A stretch of DNA of 64,000 nt, from NCBI GenBank assembly GCA_963816545.1, contig CAWFLE010000016.1, positions 3,954 to 67,953 of the forward strand, given 5' to 3'. Position 1 is the first letter of the stretch, and every line of letters begins with the position of its first letter. This document shows positions 20,128 to 30,510 of the stretch, in pieces. The notes below the pieces were generated by a model. It was not told the origin of the DNA. It ran no database searches and was given only the letters and a program-made list of their open reading frames with translations. Source of the DNA: Albimonas sp963816545. Its GTDB lineage: Bacteria; Pseudomonadota; Alphaproteobacteria; Rhodobacterales; Rhodobacteraceae. The position numbers and the translations under genes were made by a program.

Positions 20128-21064
20128 CACGCCCCCTTCGGCCAGGCCCGGCCGGAGGCGGCCAGCACCTGCCGGAAATGCCGGGCACGTTCGCGCGCAT
20201 GGGCCCCGCCGCCCAGCGAGGCCGCCCCCCACAGGACGGCGCGCGAGGCGTTGAAGGCGGCGAGCAGGCTCCAGACGGCAGCGGCCGCGAGGACGCCCCC
20301 GTGCTTGCGGTGCAGGCGCACCGTCGCCTCGGTCAGCATCACGTCGCGCCGGGCGTTGAGCCGCTTGACCGAGCCGCCGCCGAAATGGGTGATCTCGCCC
20401 ACCGGCGCGAAGACCAGCCGCCAGCCGTCGGCCTGGATGCGGCGGCACCAGTCGGTCTCCTCGCCGAAGAAGAAGAAGCTCTCGTCCAGCGGGCCGACGC
20501 GGTCCAGCGTCTCCCGGCGGATCAGGAGGTAGCAGCCGGAGATCACGTCCACCTCCCGCTCCGAATCCCGCTGCCAGTCGCGCATGTGGTAGCGCCCGAA
20601 CCAGGCGGGGCGCGGCAGCTTCCACAGGCCCGGAACTGGAGCGCGAGGTTCAGGAAGGACGGCCAGCGCGAGCAGGTGAGCTGCACCGACCCGTCGGAAT
20701 TGAGCACCCGGCAGCCCATGGCGCCGGCCTCGGGGCGCCCGTCCAGGAAGGCGACCGAGTCCGCCAGCACGGTCCCGTGGACCAGCGTGTCGGAGTTGAG
20801 CAGCAGCACGTGACGGCCCTGCGCGCGGGCGAAGCCCAGGTTGTTGCCCCCGGCGAAGCCCAGGTTGCGGGGCGTGCGGATCAGGACCGCCTCGGGGAAC
20901 TCCTCGGCGACCATTTCGGCCGAGCCGTCGGAGAAGTCGTTGTCCACCAGCACGATCTCGGCCGCGAGGCCGGGGCTGCGCGCCAGGCTTCCGCGCATCG
21001 ACAGGAGGCAGTCCCGCGTCATGTCGCGGGTGTTCCAGTTCACGATGACGATGCTGAGATCCAT
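20127..21064 (-). CDS. GT2 rhamnosyltransferase-like glycosyltransferase, one frame break
   Basis: About 310 residues. The start MDLSIVIVNWNTRDMTRDCL is the canonical GT2 opening. AAEIVLVDNDFSDGSAEMV carries the nucleotide-binding Asp, VLLLNSDTLV is the DxD-like metal site, and RETLDRVGPLDESFFFFGE then TDWCRRI is the WbbL-like acceptor region. One shift at about 20630 separates the halves. Adjacent genes overlap or nearly touch on both sides, so it belongs to the same operon as the GT4, acyltransferase and polymerase-like genes. Confidence 0.78.
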
Positions 21065-21075
21065 GCCCGCCTCCC

Positions 21076-22172
21076 TCAGCCCGCCGCCGGGGCGCGGCGC
21101 GAGAGCCGGCGCAGGCGGTCGGCGACGGCGTGGCGGGCGGCCAGCGCCCGGCGCTCCACCAGGACCCAGCTCAGCACAGCGAGCAGGAGGGTCGGGGGCG
21201 CGGAGAGCGCGATGTTCTCGAGCGGGGTCATCGGGCCCCGGAGATGGACGACGAGCTGCTGCATGGGGAAGGCCCAGATGTAGACGCCGTAGGAATAGTC
21301 CCCCAGCCGGTTCCACAGCCGCAGGGGGCCGGCGGGGACGTAGGCGAGCCAGAGCACGGAATAGGCGATGGCGAGCATCAGCGCCTCGCGCCCGCCGGGC
21401 AGGCCCCCGAGCGCCAGCGCCAGCGCCCAGAGGGCGAGCGCCGGCGCCCAGTGCAGGCGCAGCCAGGGGGCGAGGACCTGCGCCGCCATGCCGAGGAAGA
21501 AGGGCAGGGACAGGTTCGCCAGCAGCTGCAGCTTGAGCGGCAGCGCCGCGCCCCGGCCCATGCCGCCGCTTGGAAGGCGAGAAAGCCGAGCAGGCACAGC
21601 GAGAAGCGCCGGGGCCCGGCCAGCAGCCCCAGCGCGCCGGCGAGGGCGACGCCCCCGTAGCAGGCGACCTCGTGCACCAGGGTCCAGAGCGAGCCGTTGA
21701 CCGCCTCGGGGTAGGGGTTCGTCTCGAACACGCCGGGCAGGGGGTATTGCAGGAACGCGAGCGACAGGTTGGCGGGGAGGTAGCTCCAGGTCCCCGGCGC
21801 CGTCCAGTAGGCCGCCGGCGCGAGGGCGGTCACGGCCGGGCCCAGCACGAAGACGGTGAGCGCCAGCGTGACCAGGAGCGCGGGGAACAGGCGCAGCGCG
21901 CGGGCGGAGGCCCAGGATTCGAAGTCCCGCGCCCAAATCCAGCTGCGCGCGATCAGGAAGCCGGAGGCCACGAAGAAGATCGACACCGCCAGGTGCCCCA
22001 GCGTGATGCCGAGCTGCGCCTCCAGCGGCTGCCCGGCCCCGGGCCCCAGCGCGATGGGCCAGGCGTGGGAGACCAGCACCGAGCCGGCGGCGAGGAAGCG
22101 GATCAGGTTGAGGTTGTTGTCGCGGCCGGAGGCGAGGTCGCCGAGCCGGGGCGCGTCGAGCAGCGGGTTCAC
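21076..22172 (-). CDS. Acyltransferase-3 family membrane protein (OafA-like), one frame break
   Basis: About 365 residues from a GTG that overlaps the upstream stop (GTGA). NNLNLIRFLAAGSVLVSHAW (with the catalytic-type His and RFxAA motif) and SIFFVASGFLIARSW are hallmark segments of acyltransferase-3. About ten hydrophobic helices follow. A single shift at about 21560 joins the halves; the C-terminal half has NRLGDYSYGVYIWAFPMQQL. It probably O-acetylates (or otherwise acylates) a sugar of the polysaccharide across the membrane. Confidence 0.82.
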
Positions 22173-23792
22173 CGCGTCCTCCCCCCGCCCGGGTCGCCCT
22201 GCGGCTTCGGCGCCCCTCCGACGCCGGGACGGAGCGCGCCCCGGCGATCCGCCGGGAGGGCCGGGGCGCGGTCGGGCGCATCCTGCGGCCCGGGTTCGCT
22301 CCGGGGCGCCGGACGCCGCGACGGGGGCTGCGGCTCCTTGGGCCGGCCCAGCCGGTTCGAGGCTGCAACCGTCGCGGCGCGCGAGCGGCCGGCGGCGCCA
22401 AAGGCCCCCCCGCGGGCGCGGCGCGCGCCGGGGCGGGCGGCTCCGGGTTCAAGGAAGCGCCGGGCGCGGGTGCGCGGCGGGGCTTGCGATCGTCGGGGGG
22501 GGCGAAGCCGGGGATGTGCGGGCGCGCCATCCACAGGCCCGCACCGAACAGGAAGGAGGTGTAGGCGAAGATGTTGTTCCAGTAGTGGACCGTGCCGCCC
22601 CCGATCACGAGCCCCCCGAGCGTGGTCAGGAGCGCCGCGCGGCAGGAGCGCTCCTCCCACGTCTCCAGCGGCGCGCGCGAGATCGCCCGCACCTGCCAGA
22701 CGATCACTCCCGCGAACATCAGGAAGGCCGGCAGCCCGTAGCGCATGGCGAAGAGCAGCCAGAAATTGTCTACCGAGGGCGTGAGCCAGCCCGGCCGCTC
22801 GGTCCACGGGTTCACGCCGATCCCGATTAGCGGGTGCTTCAGCACCGTATCCGATCCGAACTGGAAGGTCAGGATCCGGGTGTAGGAGCTCTGGTAGCTG
22901 AAGGTGGCGTAGCGCACGAAGGTGTGGAAGGGCGAGACGGTCACCACCATGTCGAGCGCGATGTAGCCCGTGATCGCCAGGTAGACGAAGATCCGCCAGC
23001 GCTTCGGGTTGGGCCGGGTGATCAGCTCCCACAGGATCAGGACGCTCTGGACCACGAAGCCCATCATCGCGCCCGAGGACAGCGCCAGGAACATCGACAG
23101 AAAGGAGATGAACGCCAGCACGCAGCGGAAGGCGAAGCCTGACCGTGGCCTCAGCGCGTACCAGAGCAGGCCGAAGGTCGAGGCCGCGAAGACGCCGTAG
23201 AGGATCGGGTGCGAGAAGGACAGCTGCGCCCGGCGGAGGCCGAAGCGCGGGTCCGGGTAGACCGGGCCCGGTCCGAAGGGGATCAGGTCCAGCAGGATCG
23301 GCTTGTGGCTGACGCTTTCGAGGATGGCGAAGGGCAGGAGGATCAGCAGCGCCGCGAACAGGATGCGGACCATGCGGATGAAGTCCTGGGAATTGCGCAC
23401 CGCGACGCGCGCCAGCAGATAGCCGCCCAGAAACTCGATGAGGAACGATCCCGCCGCCTCCACCGGAGACCCGCCTTTAACGCCGTTGATCGAGATGGCG
23501 AGCGTGGCCCAGACCGCCGCGCCCATCATCAGCCAGTCCGCAGGCAGCGGCTTCCCGAGCTTTCCCGACAGCAGCTTGAAGAAGCGGGAAAGAACATCAG
23601 CAGGAGAAGCAGGCGGTAGAGCGGCAGGCTTATCGGGCCCGCCGGCACCACCACCGGGATCAGCAGCGAGGCGATGAACAGCGCCACCATCGCGGGCATC
23701 CCCGCCGCGGCCGCGGCCTTGCCCAGCCTGCGTCTCGCGCTGGGTTCCGCAGCGTCGGGCGCGTGGCCGGTGGTGGAGGCCGCGCCGCTCAT
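22169..23792 (-). CDS. O-antigen ligase/polymerase (Wzy/WaaL-like) membrane protein, frame-broken
   Basis: About 540 residues. It starts MSGAASTTGHAPDAAEPS, and the ATG overlaps the upstream GT2 stop in ATGA. After a shift near 23590 the frame runs through about ten hydrophobic helices. The large periplasmic-loop region has RFGLRRAQLSFSHPILYGVF and VLKHPLIGIGVNPWTERPG, the typical His-containing loop of PF04932 proteins. The tail after 22500 is a low-complexity Pro/Ala/Arg stretch with another shift; one frame ends in GTGA with the acyltransferase start. Likely polymerises or ligates undecaprenyl-linked repeats in the inner membrane. Confidence 0.75.
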
Positions 23793-24953
23793 GCTCGCGC
23801 CCGTCCGGGCGCCGCGCCGGGAGTCGGGCGGCCGCGGGCGGCGACGCGGCCCGAGATTTCGGCGTAGCGGGCCGACAGTTCGTCGCGCGGCGCCTCGGAC
23901 AGTCCCTGCAGCTCCCGCAGCGCCATCAGCGCGCCCCGCATCCGGTCCCGCCCCCAGGCGGAGCGCAGATCCGGCGTGCCCGCCGCCAGCTTCCAGCGCA
24001 TGAAGCCGCGCAGCAGGCGGCGGATCTCGGCCTGCTCCACAGGCGCGAAGCCGCCGTCATGGGCGTGCTTGAGCCCCACATAGGTGCGGTTCAGGATCTG
24101 CATGGCCCCAAGTTCATAGCAGCTTGCGCCGCGGCGGGCATGGAAACTTGTGGTGGTGAATTCGTCCGCTCAGGGCACCCACCAGGCAGCCATGGCGGGC
24201 GGCGAAAAAACTTGCGTCGATGTCTTCACCGAGTGCGTAGCCAGACAGGCTCTCGTCGAAGCCTGACCTTCGGATCGACTTCCGTCCGGAAGGTCATGCG
24301 GTAGCCGGTCATGAACTCCACCGGGATGGCGTTCAGTTCGCCCAGCCAGTCGGGAGCCCCGGCGCGGGCCGAGAGGCGCGCGCCCATGTAGAGGAAAGGG
24401 TTGAGCGCCCCGATGCGGCGGTCCATGCGGTTGCGCCAGTAGGCGATCCGGCGCTCGCGCTTCTGGTCCGCGGTCATCTCGTAGGCCGAGGGGGGCAGGA
24501 CGCCGCCGGGAGGGTCATGCGCGTCGGCGGGGCAGACGCCGGCGACGCGCCCCTCGCGGTCGCGCTCGTAGACGGCCATGACCGCCTCGGAGGTCCCGGG
24601 GTGCAGGAGCGAATCGTCGTCCGGGAAGAAGACCACCGGGCCGAGTCACATGGCGCGAGGCCGCAGTTGCGTTGCGGGGCAGAGCCGGACTGGAGCGAAG
24701 AAGAACGAGTCTCGCCCTGCCAGCCGGGGCCTCGTGGGCGCGGCGCGGAGCGGCTTTCGCGCGCGGCGGGCAGGAGTCGCGGATCGTCGGAGCTGTCGGC
24801 CACGATCAGGCGCGCCGGCGGCCGCGACTGCGCCAGCAGAAGCGGCAGCGACAGGTCCAGCGCCTGGGGCCGGTTGCGGGTGGCGACCACGGCGTCATAG
24901 GTCAGCCTCCCCTCGGCCCGGGCGTCGGAACTGTCGGCCAAGTTCGCCTCCAC
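23789..24953 (-). CDS. GT2 glycosyltransferase, multiply frame-broken
   Basis: Reconstructed from several frames. A proposed GTG start at 24953 gives VEANLADSSDARAEG and TYDAVVATRNRPQALDLSL, the GT2 opening. Then follow ARLIVADSSDDPR, VVFFPDDDSLLHPGTSEAVM (metal-binding Asp cluster), NAIPVEFMTGYRMTFRTEVD, FDESLSGYALGEDIDASFFA (the ED catalytic region), and a C-terminal segment ending in RGRPTPGAAPGRARA. At least three shifts are needed. The stop overlaps the polymerase-like gene's start by 4 bp. The start codon choice is uncertain. Confidence 0.6.
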
Positions 24954-25142
24954 ACGGCGGGCCCGGAAGCCGCCGTTCCCCGAAAAACCAGAGGGCCGGG
25001 CCGCCCCCGCAGCCTGACCCCATCCCACGGGTCGGAGACTTAGCGCAGGCCGGGCGCGCGAGAAAGCCCCAACCCTCGTCTTCGCCGCTGGCGGGGCGCC
25101 GGTGGAGCGCCTACAACGCGCCGGGAAACGAAGGAGGCCTGC

Positions 25143-25841
25143 ATGGCGGACGGTCCGGCGGAGCGGGCGGAGATGATCCTGAACCTGCACGGCGTGGGCG
25201 ACCCGGAGCGGGCGCCGCGCCGGCTGGAGCCGGGGGAGGCCGGATACTGGATCCCCGAGGCGCTGTTCCGGGAGGTTGCAGCCCTGGCCGCCGAGGCGCG
25301 GGCGCGGGGGCGTGAGGTGGCGCTGACCTTCGACGACGGCAATCTCTCGGATCTCGCGGTCTGCGCGCCGGTTCTGGCGGAGCTGGGGCTGCGCGCCGAG
25401 ATCTTCCCCCTGGCGGGGCGGATCGGGGAGAAGGGGTCGCTCGCCGCGGCCGACCTGAAGGAGCTGGCGGAAATGGGATTCGGCATCGGCTCGCATGGCT
25501 GGAGGCATGTGGACTGGCGGCGGCTCGATGCGGACGGGCGGCGGCGGGAATTCGCCGAGGCCGCGGACGCCATCTCCCAGGCCGCGGGCGTGGAGGCGCG
25601 GCGGGTCGCGGTTCCCTTCGGGCGCTACGACCGGCGGGTGCTTGCGGGCCTGCGGGCGGCGGGGGCGGCGCGGGTCTTCACCTCGGACGGAGGGCCCGCG
25701 GGCCGGGGCTGGCTCAGGGCGCGGACCTCGCTGACGGCGGGAATGACGCGGGCCGACGCGGTCGCCCTCGTCGAGGGCCGGGAGAGCCCGCTGCGGCGCT
25801 GGCGGCGGCGCGCGGGGATGCTGAAGCGGAGGCTCCTGTGA
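25143..25841 (+). CDS. Polysaccharide deacetylase (NodB-fold)
   Basis: 232 residues, intact frame, preceded by GAAGGAGG. The NodB-homology motifs are present: VALTFDDGN (motif 1, catalytic base plus metal Asp), GIGSHGWRHVDWR (motif 2, metal His pair) and VAVPFGRYDRRV (motif 3). No signal peptide is seen, so it may act in the cytoplasm or on a lipid-linked intermediate rather than outside the cell. It is first in a three-gene plus-strand cassette with the ATP-grasp (28-bp gap) and PHP genes. The 190-bp gap upstream is a divergent promoter region with the GT2 gene at 24953. Confidence 0.88.
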   Translation: MADGPAERAEMILNLHGVGDPERAPRRLEPGEAGYWIPEALFREVAALAAEARARGREVALTFDDGNLSDLAVCAPVLAELGLRAEIFPLAGRIGEKGSLAAADLKELAEMGFGIGSHGWRHVDWRRLDADGRRREFAEAADAISQAAGVEARRVAVPFGRYDRRVLAGLRAAGAARVFTSDGGPAGRGWLRARTSLTAGMTRADAVALVEGRESPLRRWRRRAGMLKRRLL

Positions 25842-25869
25842 GGGGGGCGGGCGGTCCGGGGCACCTCCG

Positions 25870-27078
25870 GTGAGCCGGGTGCTCGTGGGCTTCGCCGAGG
25901 CGCTGGCGGCGCCCGAGGCGGTGTTCTCGCTGCGTGCGGCGGGGCATGAGGCGCGGCTCTTCGCGCGGGAGGGGGCGCGGGCGCCGGCGCTCTCGCTGGG
26001 CGCGGGCGCGCCGCTGAGGATCCCCGACCCGGCGCAGGACGCCGCCGGGGCCGTGGCCGCCCTGCGCCGGGCGGTCGAGGCCGATCCAGGGATCGCCGCG
26101 GTCCTGCCGCTGGACGACGCCTCGCTGTGGCTGACGGACCGGGCCTTCGGGCCGGGGGCGCCGGCGGGGCGCGCGGCGCCGGCGATGGCGGGCGCGTCGG
26201 GCCCGCAGGCGGCGCTGGCGCTCGACAAGCGGGCGCAGGTGCGCGCGGCCGGGGCGGCGGGGTTCCTCCTGCCCCCGACCCGCATGATCGAGGGGCCGGA
26301 GGCGCTGGAGGCCGCGCTGGCGGACCTGCCCCTGCCCGCCATCGTCAAGCCGGCGCTGGCCGCGGCGCCGGAAGGCGCGGGGCTCGCCCGCGGGAACGCG
26401 GTCTATCTGGAAGACCGGGCTGCGGCGGCGCGGCTGGCGGCCGGGGCGGCGGACCGGCCGGGCTTCTTCCCCGCGCTCGCGCAGCCGCTGGTGCGCGGCG
26501 GGGGCGAGGGCGTGTTCGGCTTCGCCACCCCCGAGGGGGTGCGCGCCTGGTCCGGCCACCAGCGGCTCAGGATGATGAACCCGCACGGCTCGGGCGCCTC
26601 GGCCTGCCGGGCGGTCGCGCCGCGGGCGGAGGACCGGGCGGCCGCCGAGCGGCTGGTCATGGACGCCGGCTGGCGCGGCCCCTTCATGGTGGAGCTTCTG
26701 CGCGGCGAGGACGGGCGCGCGCGCTTCATGGAGATCAACGGCCGGCTCTGGGGCTCGCTGGCGCTGGCCCGGCGGGGGGGGCTGGAATATCCCGCCTGGG
26801 CGGTGGCGGGGGCGCTGGACCCGGCCTTCCGGCCGCCCGACCCGCCGCCGCCCGAGGGGCTGGAGGTCCGCCACCTGGGGCGCGAGGTCCTGCATGTCCT
26901 GCATGTCCTGCGGGGGCCGAAATCGGGTTTCCACCGCCAGGGCTGGCCGCGGCTCGGGCCCACGCTGGCCGCCGTCCTGCGCCCGGGGCCGGCGCGCTGC
27001 TTCTACAACCACGACGCCTCCGCCCCCCGCTTCTGGCTGCGCGAGGCGGCGGCGACCGTCCGGGGGGCCTTCCGGTGA
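25870..27078 (+). CDS. ATP-grasp ligase-like protein
   Basis: 402 residues from a GTG start 28 bp after the deacetylase. N-terminal Rossmann-like segment (RVLVGFAEALAAPEAVFSLR). The ATP-grasp core is at about 115-310: DKRAQVRAAGAAGFLLPPT, LPAIVKPALAA (ATP-binding Lys), ALAQPLVRGGGEGVFGFATP, and the metal-binding end with GPFMVELLRGEDGRARFMEI then NGRLWGSL (the E-x-N motif). Such enzymes join a carboxylate to an amine or thiol via acyl phosphate. The substrate is unknown; an amino-acid or carnosine-type side group on the glycan is an inference from context. Confidence 0.82.
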   Translation: MSRVLVGFAEALAAPEAVFSLRAAGHEARLFAREGARAPALSLGAGAPLRIPDPAQDAAGAVAALRRAVEADPGIAAVLPLDDASLWLTDRAFGPGAPAGRAAPAMAGASGPQAALALDKRAQVRAAGAAGFLLPPTRMIEGPEALEAALADLPLPAIVKPALAAAPEGAGLARGNAVYLEDRAAAARLAAGAADRPGFFPALAQPLVRGGGEGVFGFATPEGVRAWSGHQRLRMMNPHGSGASACRAVAPRAEDRAAAERLVMDAGWRGPFMVELLRGEDGRARFMEINGRLWGSLALARRGGLEYPAWAVAGALDPAFRPPDPPPPEGLEVRHLGREVLHVLHVLRGPKSGFHRQGWPRLGPTLAAVLRPGPARCFYNHDASAPRFWLREAAATVRGAFR

Positions 27079-27217
27079 GGGCGCCCCTCCGGCACGCGGG
27101 GCGCCGGCGGCCCTCGCCCGCCAGCGGCGGGGGCCTCTCCTCGCCCGCCCGCGGCGCGGATCTCCTCCCGCCCGCCCTGCCGGCCGGACGGCCCGAAGCC
27201 CCGAGAGGAGACGCCCG

Positions 27218-27937
27218 GTGAGGATCGTCCTGCACGCCCATTCCGAATGGTCCTATGACGGGTCCTGGACCCTGCCGGCGCTGGCGCGGCTGTTCGGGCG
27301 CATGGGCGCCGACGCCGTGCTGATGACCGAGCACGACACCGGCTTCGATCCCGCCCGCTTCGGGGAATACCGGGCGGCCTGCGCGGCGGCCTCCACCTCC
27401 GCCTGCCGGCTGGTGCCGGGGATCGAGTATTCCTCGCCCGACAACGCGGTCCATATCCTGACCTGGGGGCTGACGGAGTTCCTGGCCGAAAGCCGGCCGA
27501 CCCTCGAGACGCTGGAGCGGGCGGCCGGGCAAGGCGGGGCGGCCGTCCTCGCCCATCCCGCGCGGCGCGAGGCGTGGCGGCTCTTCGATCCGGCCTGGAT
27601 CCCGCTTCTGTCCGGCATCGAGCTGTGGAACCGCAAGACCGACGGCGTGGCCCCGGGGGCCGAGGCGCGGCGCCTGCTGGCCGAGACGGGGCTGCCTCCG
27701 ACGGTGGGCATGGACTTCCACCGAAGCCGGCATCTGTGGCCGCTGGACCATGTCCTGGAGGCTGCGCGGCACGAGGACGCGGAGACGGCGGCCGTGGCCG
27801 CGATCCGGGCGGGGGCCCTGACCCCCTGCGCCTTCCGCCGCCCGCTGGCCGCCGGGGACGGCGCGCGCCGCACGCCCGGCCACGACCGGGCCGAACGCCT
27901 GCGCCGCCGCCTGCGCGATGCGGTCAGGGGGCGCTGA
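27218..27937 (+). CDS. PHP-domain metal-dependent phosphoesterase-like protein
   Basis: 239 residues from a GTG with GAGAGGAG upstream. The metal ligands of the PHP fold are visible in order: VLHAHSEWSYDGS, MTEHDTGF, VPGIEYSS, VLAHPARREAW and GMDFHRSRH. It is 140 bp downstream of the ATP-grasp gene, across a GC-rich gap. It probably hydrolyses a phosphoester; the natural substrate is not evident. In context it completes a deacetylase/ATP-grasp/PHP cassette. Confidence 0.85.
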   Translation: MRIVLHAHSEWSYDGSWTLPALARLFGRMGADAVLMTEHDTGFDPARFGEYRAACAAASTSACRLVPGIEYSSPDNAVHILTWGLTEFLAESRPTLETLERAAGQGGAAVLAHPARREAWRLFDPAWIPLLSGIELWNRKTDGVAPGAEARRLLAETGLPPTVGMDFHRSRHLWPLDHVLEAARHEDAETAAVAAIRAGALTPCAFRRPLAAGDGARRTPGHDRAERLRRRLRDAVRGR

Positions 27938-28042
27938 CCTCTCCTGCGCAGGCGCCCGCGCGCCGGTCCCGCCCTCGGGCCGCCCGCCCCTCCGCCGGAC
28001 GGTTCCTCCCGGGCCCGGTCCGGCCCGCGACCGGCTCGCCAT

Positions 28043-28099
28043 GCGCCGCGGGCGGACGCGGAACCGGAGGCGCGGCGGCCGGCGCGGCGCCTTCCTCAG
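28043..28099. repeat. Partial copy of a GC-rich interspersed repeat
   Basis: GCGCCGCGGG followed by GCCGGCGCGGCGCCTTCCTC at the end matches the right half of the repeat at 46261-46450. It lies at the 3' ends of two convergent genes and overlaps the last codon of the GT61 gene. Confidence 0.6.
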
Positions 28100-29325
28100 C
28101 CGGCCGGCGCGGCCTCCGTCTCGGCGATCATGGCGTCGGCCGCGGCCAGCACCGCCTGCGGGTCCGCGCGCAGGTCCCGGGTCAGGGGGTGGCCCTCGCC
28201 CACGCCCGCGGCGTGCAGCAGGCGGTAGCCGAGGCCCATGGCGCAGGCCAGCGCGTAGAAATTGGGGTTGGGATAGGCGGGATCCGCGATCTCGGCGATC
28301 TGGGCGCCCTCGGGGCAGAAGATCATGTTGGTCAGCCCTGCGCCGTGGGGAGCGAGCAGGACCGCCGTCTCGGCCATCAGGCGAACCTGGGCGGGGAAGT
28401 CCAGCGTCTCCATGCGCACGATCTCGAAGCCGCGGGCCTCCAGCTCGGGCCGCAGCGCCGCCTCGCCCAGCAGGTGGCGGCCGCGCGAGCCCTCTCGGCT
28501 GATGAACACCCGCCGGCGGGGGGGCGCCGCGTCGGCGGGCGCCATCGCGGTGCGCAGGGGGCGCAGCAGCTCGGGGCGGAAGCGGTCGGTCTCCACCAGG
28601 GTCAGGGCCTCCACGTCCAGCGGCCGGTCCGTGTCCACGACGGGGAGGACTTCGGGGTCCACCCCCAGCATCCGCAGCGAGGCGTCCATCGCCGCCGTGC
28701 GCCGCGCGGGCAGGACCATGTCCGCGACGAGCCCCCGCTCGCGCAGCAGCAGGACCTTGGGCAGGTGCGAGGTCAGCCAGTGGGAGTGGTTGTCGTAGAC
28801 CCGCTCCAGGATCCAGACGGCGCGGGCGAGGCGCTGCGGACGGGCGCGCGCGCGCAGCGCCCGCGCGTGGGCCGGGCGGAACACGATCTGCGAGAGCTCC
28901 AGCGCCGTCCCGTCGGCGGCGAGCACGGCGGGGTGGAACTCGTCCGCCTGGCCCGGGCCGCCGTAGCAGACGACGCGCGCGGGGCCGACCTGCAGGAGGC
29001 GCGTGGGGCGGGCCGGGCGGGCGGGCGCGTCGCGGAAGGAGAAGCCGAACCAGCCGGCATCCGCATCGAGCTGCGCCCGGTCGACGACGTTGCGGGGGAG
29101 CGGCCCCTCCACGGTCGCCGGCGGGTGCACCGTCTCGACCGTCGCGCCGGGGCGGCGGGCGGCCCAGTCCGCCGCCGGCTCGCGCCGCACGTGCCGCCAG
29201 CCGGCCGCCGAGGGCGGCAGCCCCGCCGCGTCCGCCAGCCGCGCGAGCCGGTCGAGCGCGCGCGCCGCCCCGCGCCGCGCCAGGGCGGCGACGCCCGCGC
29301 GCCCCGCCGGCGATCCTTCGGCCAT
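28096..29325 (-). CDS. GT61-family glycosyltransferase (DUF563)
   Basis: 409 residues, intact, with GGAGGGGAAAGCC before the ATG. The DUF563 signature is strong: a His-containing NHSHWLTSHLPKVLLLRERG, then RRRVFISREGSRGRHLLGE, ETLDFPAQVRLMAE and LLAPHGAGLTNMIFCPEGAQ, followed by EIADPAYPNPNFYALA. Family members transfer xylose, arabinose or GlcNAc onto glycans. It is likely soluble and cytoplasmic and transcribes convergently with the PHP gene. Confidence 0.9.
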   Translation of the reverse strand: MAEGSPAGRAGVAALARRGAARALDRLARLADAAGLPPSAAGWRHVRREPAADWAARRPGATVETVHPPATVEGPLPRNVVDRAQLDADAGWFGFSFRDAPARPARPTRLLQVGPARVVCYGGPGQADEFHPAVLAADGTALELSQIVFRPAHARALRARARPQRLARAVWILERVYDNHSHWLTSHLPKVLLLRERGLVADMVLPARRTAAMDASLRMLGVDPEVLPVVDTDRPLDVEALTLVETDRFRPELLRPLRTAMAPADAAPPRRRVFISREGSRGRHLLGEAALRPELEARGFEIVRMETLDFPAQVRLMAETAVLLAPHGAGLTNMIFCPEGAQIAEIADPAYPNPNFYALACAMGLGYRLLHAAGVGEGHPLTRDLRADPQAVLAAADAMIAETEAAPAG

Positions 29326-29412
29326 GGCTTTCCCCTCCTCCGCGCCTTCCGGGGCGCTTGACCCGCGGTCCTGCGCCGCCACCATCCTCTCCCTCCGAGG
29401 GGAAGGACCGAG

Positions 29413-30410
29413 ATGACCGGAACGGACCAGTCCCGCAGAACGCGGAAGGATCCCGGATGCGGGGTCAAGACGCTGCGTCTGCATATAGGCCTGCCCAAGA
29501 CCGCCTCCACCTGGCTGCAGACGGCGCTGTTCCCGCGCCTGCCCCTGCGCCTGGCGGCCATGCCCGAGGCGGCCCTGTTCGCCGAAGGGCCGGGCCGGCT
29601 GCTGCCCCAGTGCCTCGCCCGGTCCGACAGCGTGTGGGACGGGATGGGGGACGGGATCCTGGGCGCCCTGACCGGCCGCGACCGGGCGGCGGAGCGCGAC
29701 CGTGGGGACGACCTGCTGGTCTCGGAGGAGGGGGTGGGGCGCGCGGGCTCCCGCCCCGGCCATCTGCAGGCGCACCTGGAGGGGCTGCGCCGGTCGGCGG
29801 AGGAGTGGGGCTTCGCCCGCCTGCGCATCCTTTGCCTGGTGCGCCGGCAGGACCGCTGGCTCGCCTCGCATTATGCCCAGGTCTCGGACCGGCTGGAGGG
29901 CACCTCCCAGGCGGGGTTCGAGGCCGAGGCGGCGCGGCTGGTCGATCCGCGCGCCGACCGGCACCGGCTGGGGGCGCTGCTCGACTACCGCCGCCTGCAC
30001 GCGGCGCTGGCCGGGGCCGCAGGGGCGGAGGCCGTCACCATCCTGCCGCACGAGTTGCTCCAGACCGACCGGGCCGCCTTCCTGGAGGCGCTGACCGGCT
30101 TTCTGGGCGAGAAGGCGAGGCGATGCGGGCGGCGCTGATGGCCGGGCCGGAGGGCGCGGGCGACGGCAACGTGCGCTCGGAGGGGGAGAGCTGGCGGCTG
30201 CGCCGCCGCCCCCTGCGCCGGTTCGACCGGGGCGCGCGGGCGCTGGAGCGGCTGGGGCTGCGGCGCGGACCGGGGCGGATCGAGGTCACGTCCGCGGTTT
30301 CGGCCCGCCTGCTGGGCGCCTACGCCGCCTCCAACGCCGCGCTGGCGGCGGAGACGGAGGTCGATCTGCGCCGCTTCGGCTATTTCGGGGCAGGCGCCGG
30401 CCTTGACTGA
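29413..30410 (+). CDS. Sulfotransferase-like protein, one frame break
   Basis: About 330 residues after one shift near 30110. LRLHIGLPKTASTWLQTALF is the PAPS 5'-phosphosulfate loop; LRILCLVRRQDRWLASHYAQ matches the 3'-phosphate-binding Arg/Ser region. The C-terminal piece (30126-30410) contains SAVSARLLGAYAASNAALAA and ends FGYFGAGAGLD, as in sulfotransferases of Rhodobacterales polysaccharide loci. It is divergent from the GT61 gene (88-bp gap), so both may share a promoter region. Confidence 0.75.
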
Positions 30411-30510
30411 GGCGCGGCGCCCACCCCGAGCGCCCCGCGCGTCCTTTCGTAGCAGGCGTCAAGATTTCGCCGCAAAGGGCGGGCAGGAACCGCGTGGAGG
30501 ATAGACGACG

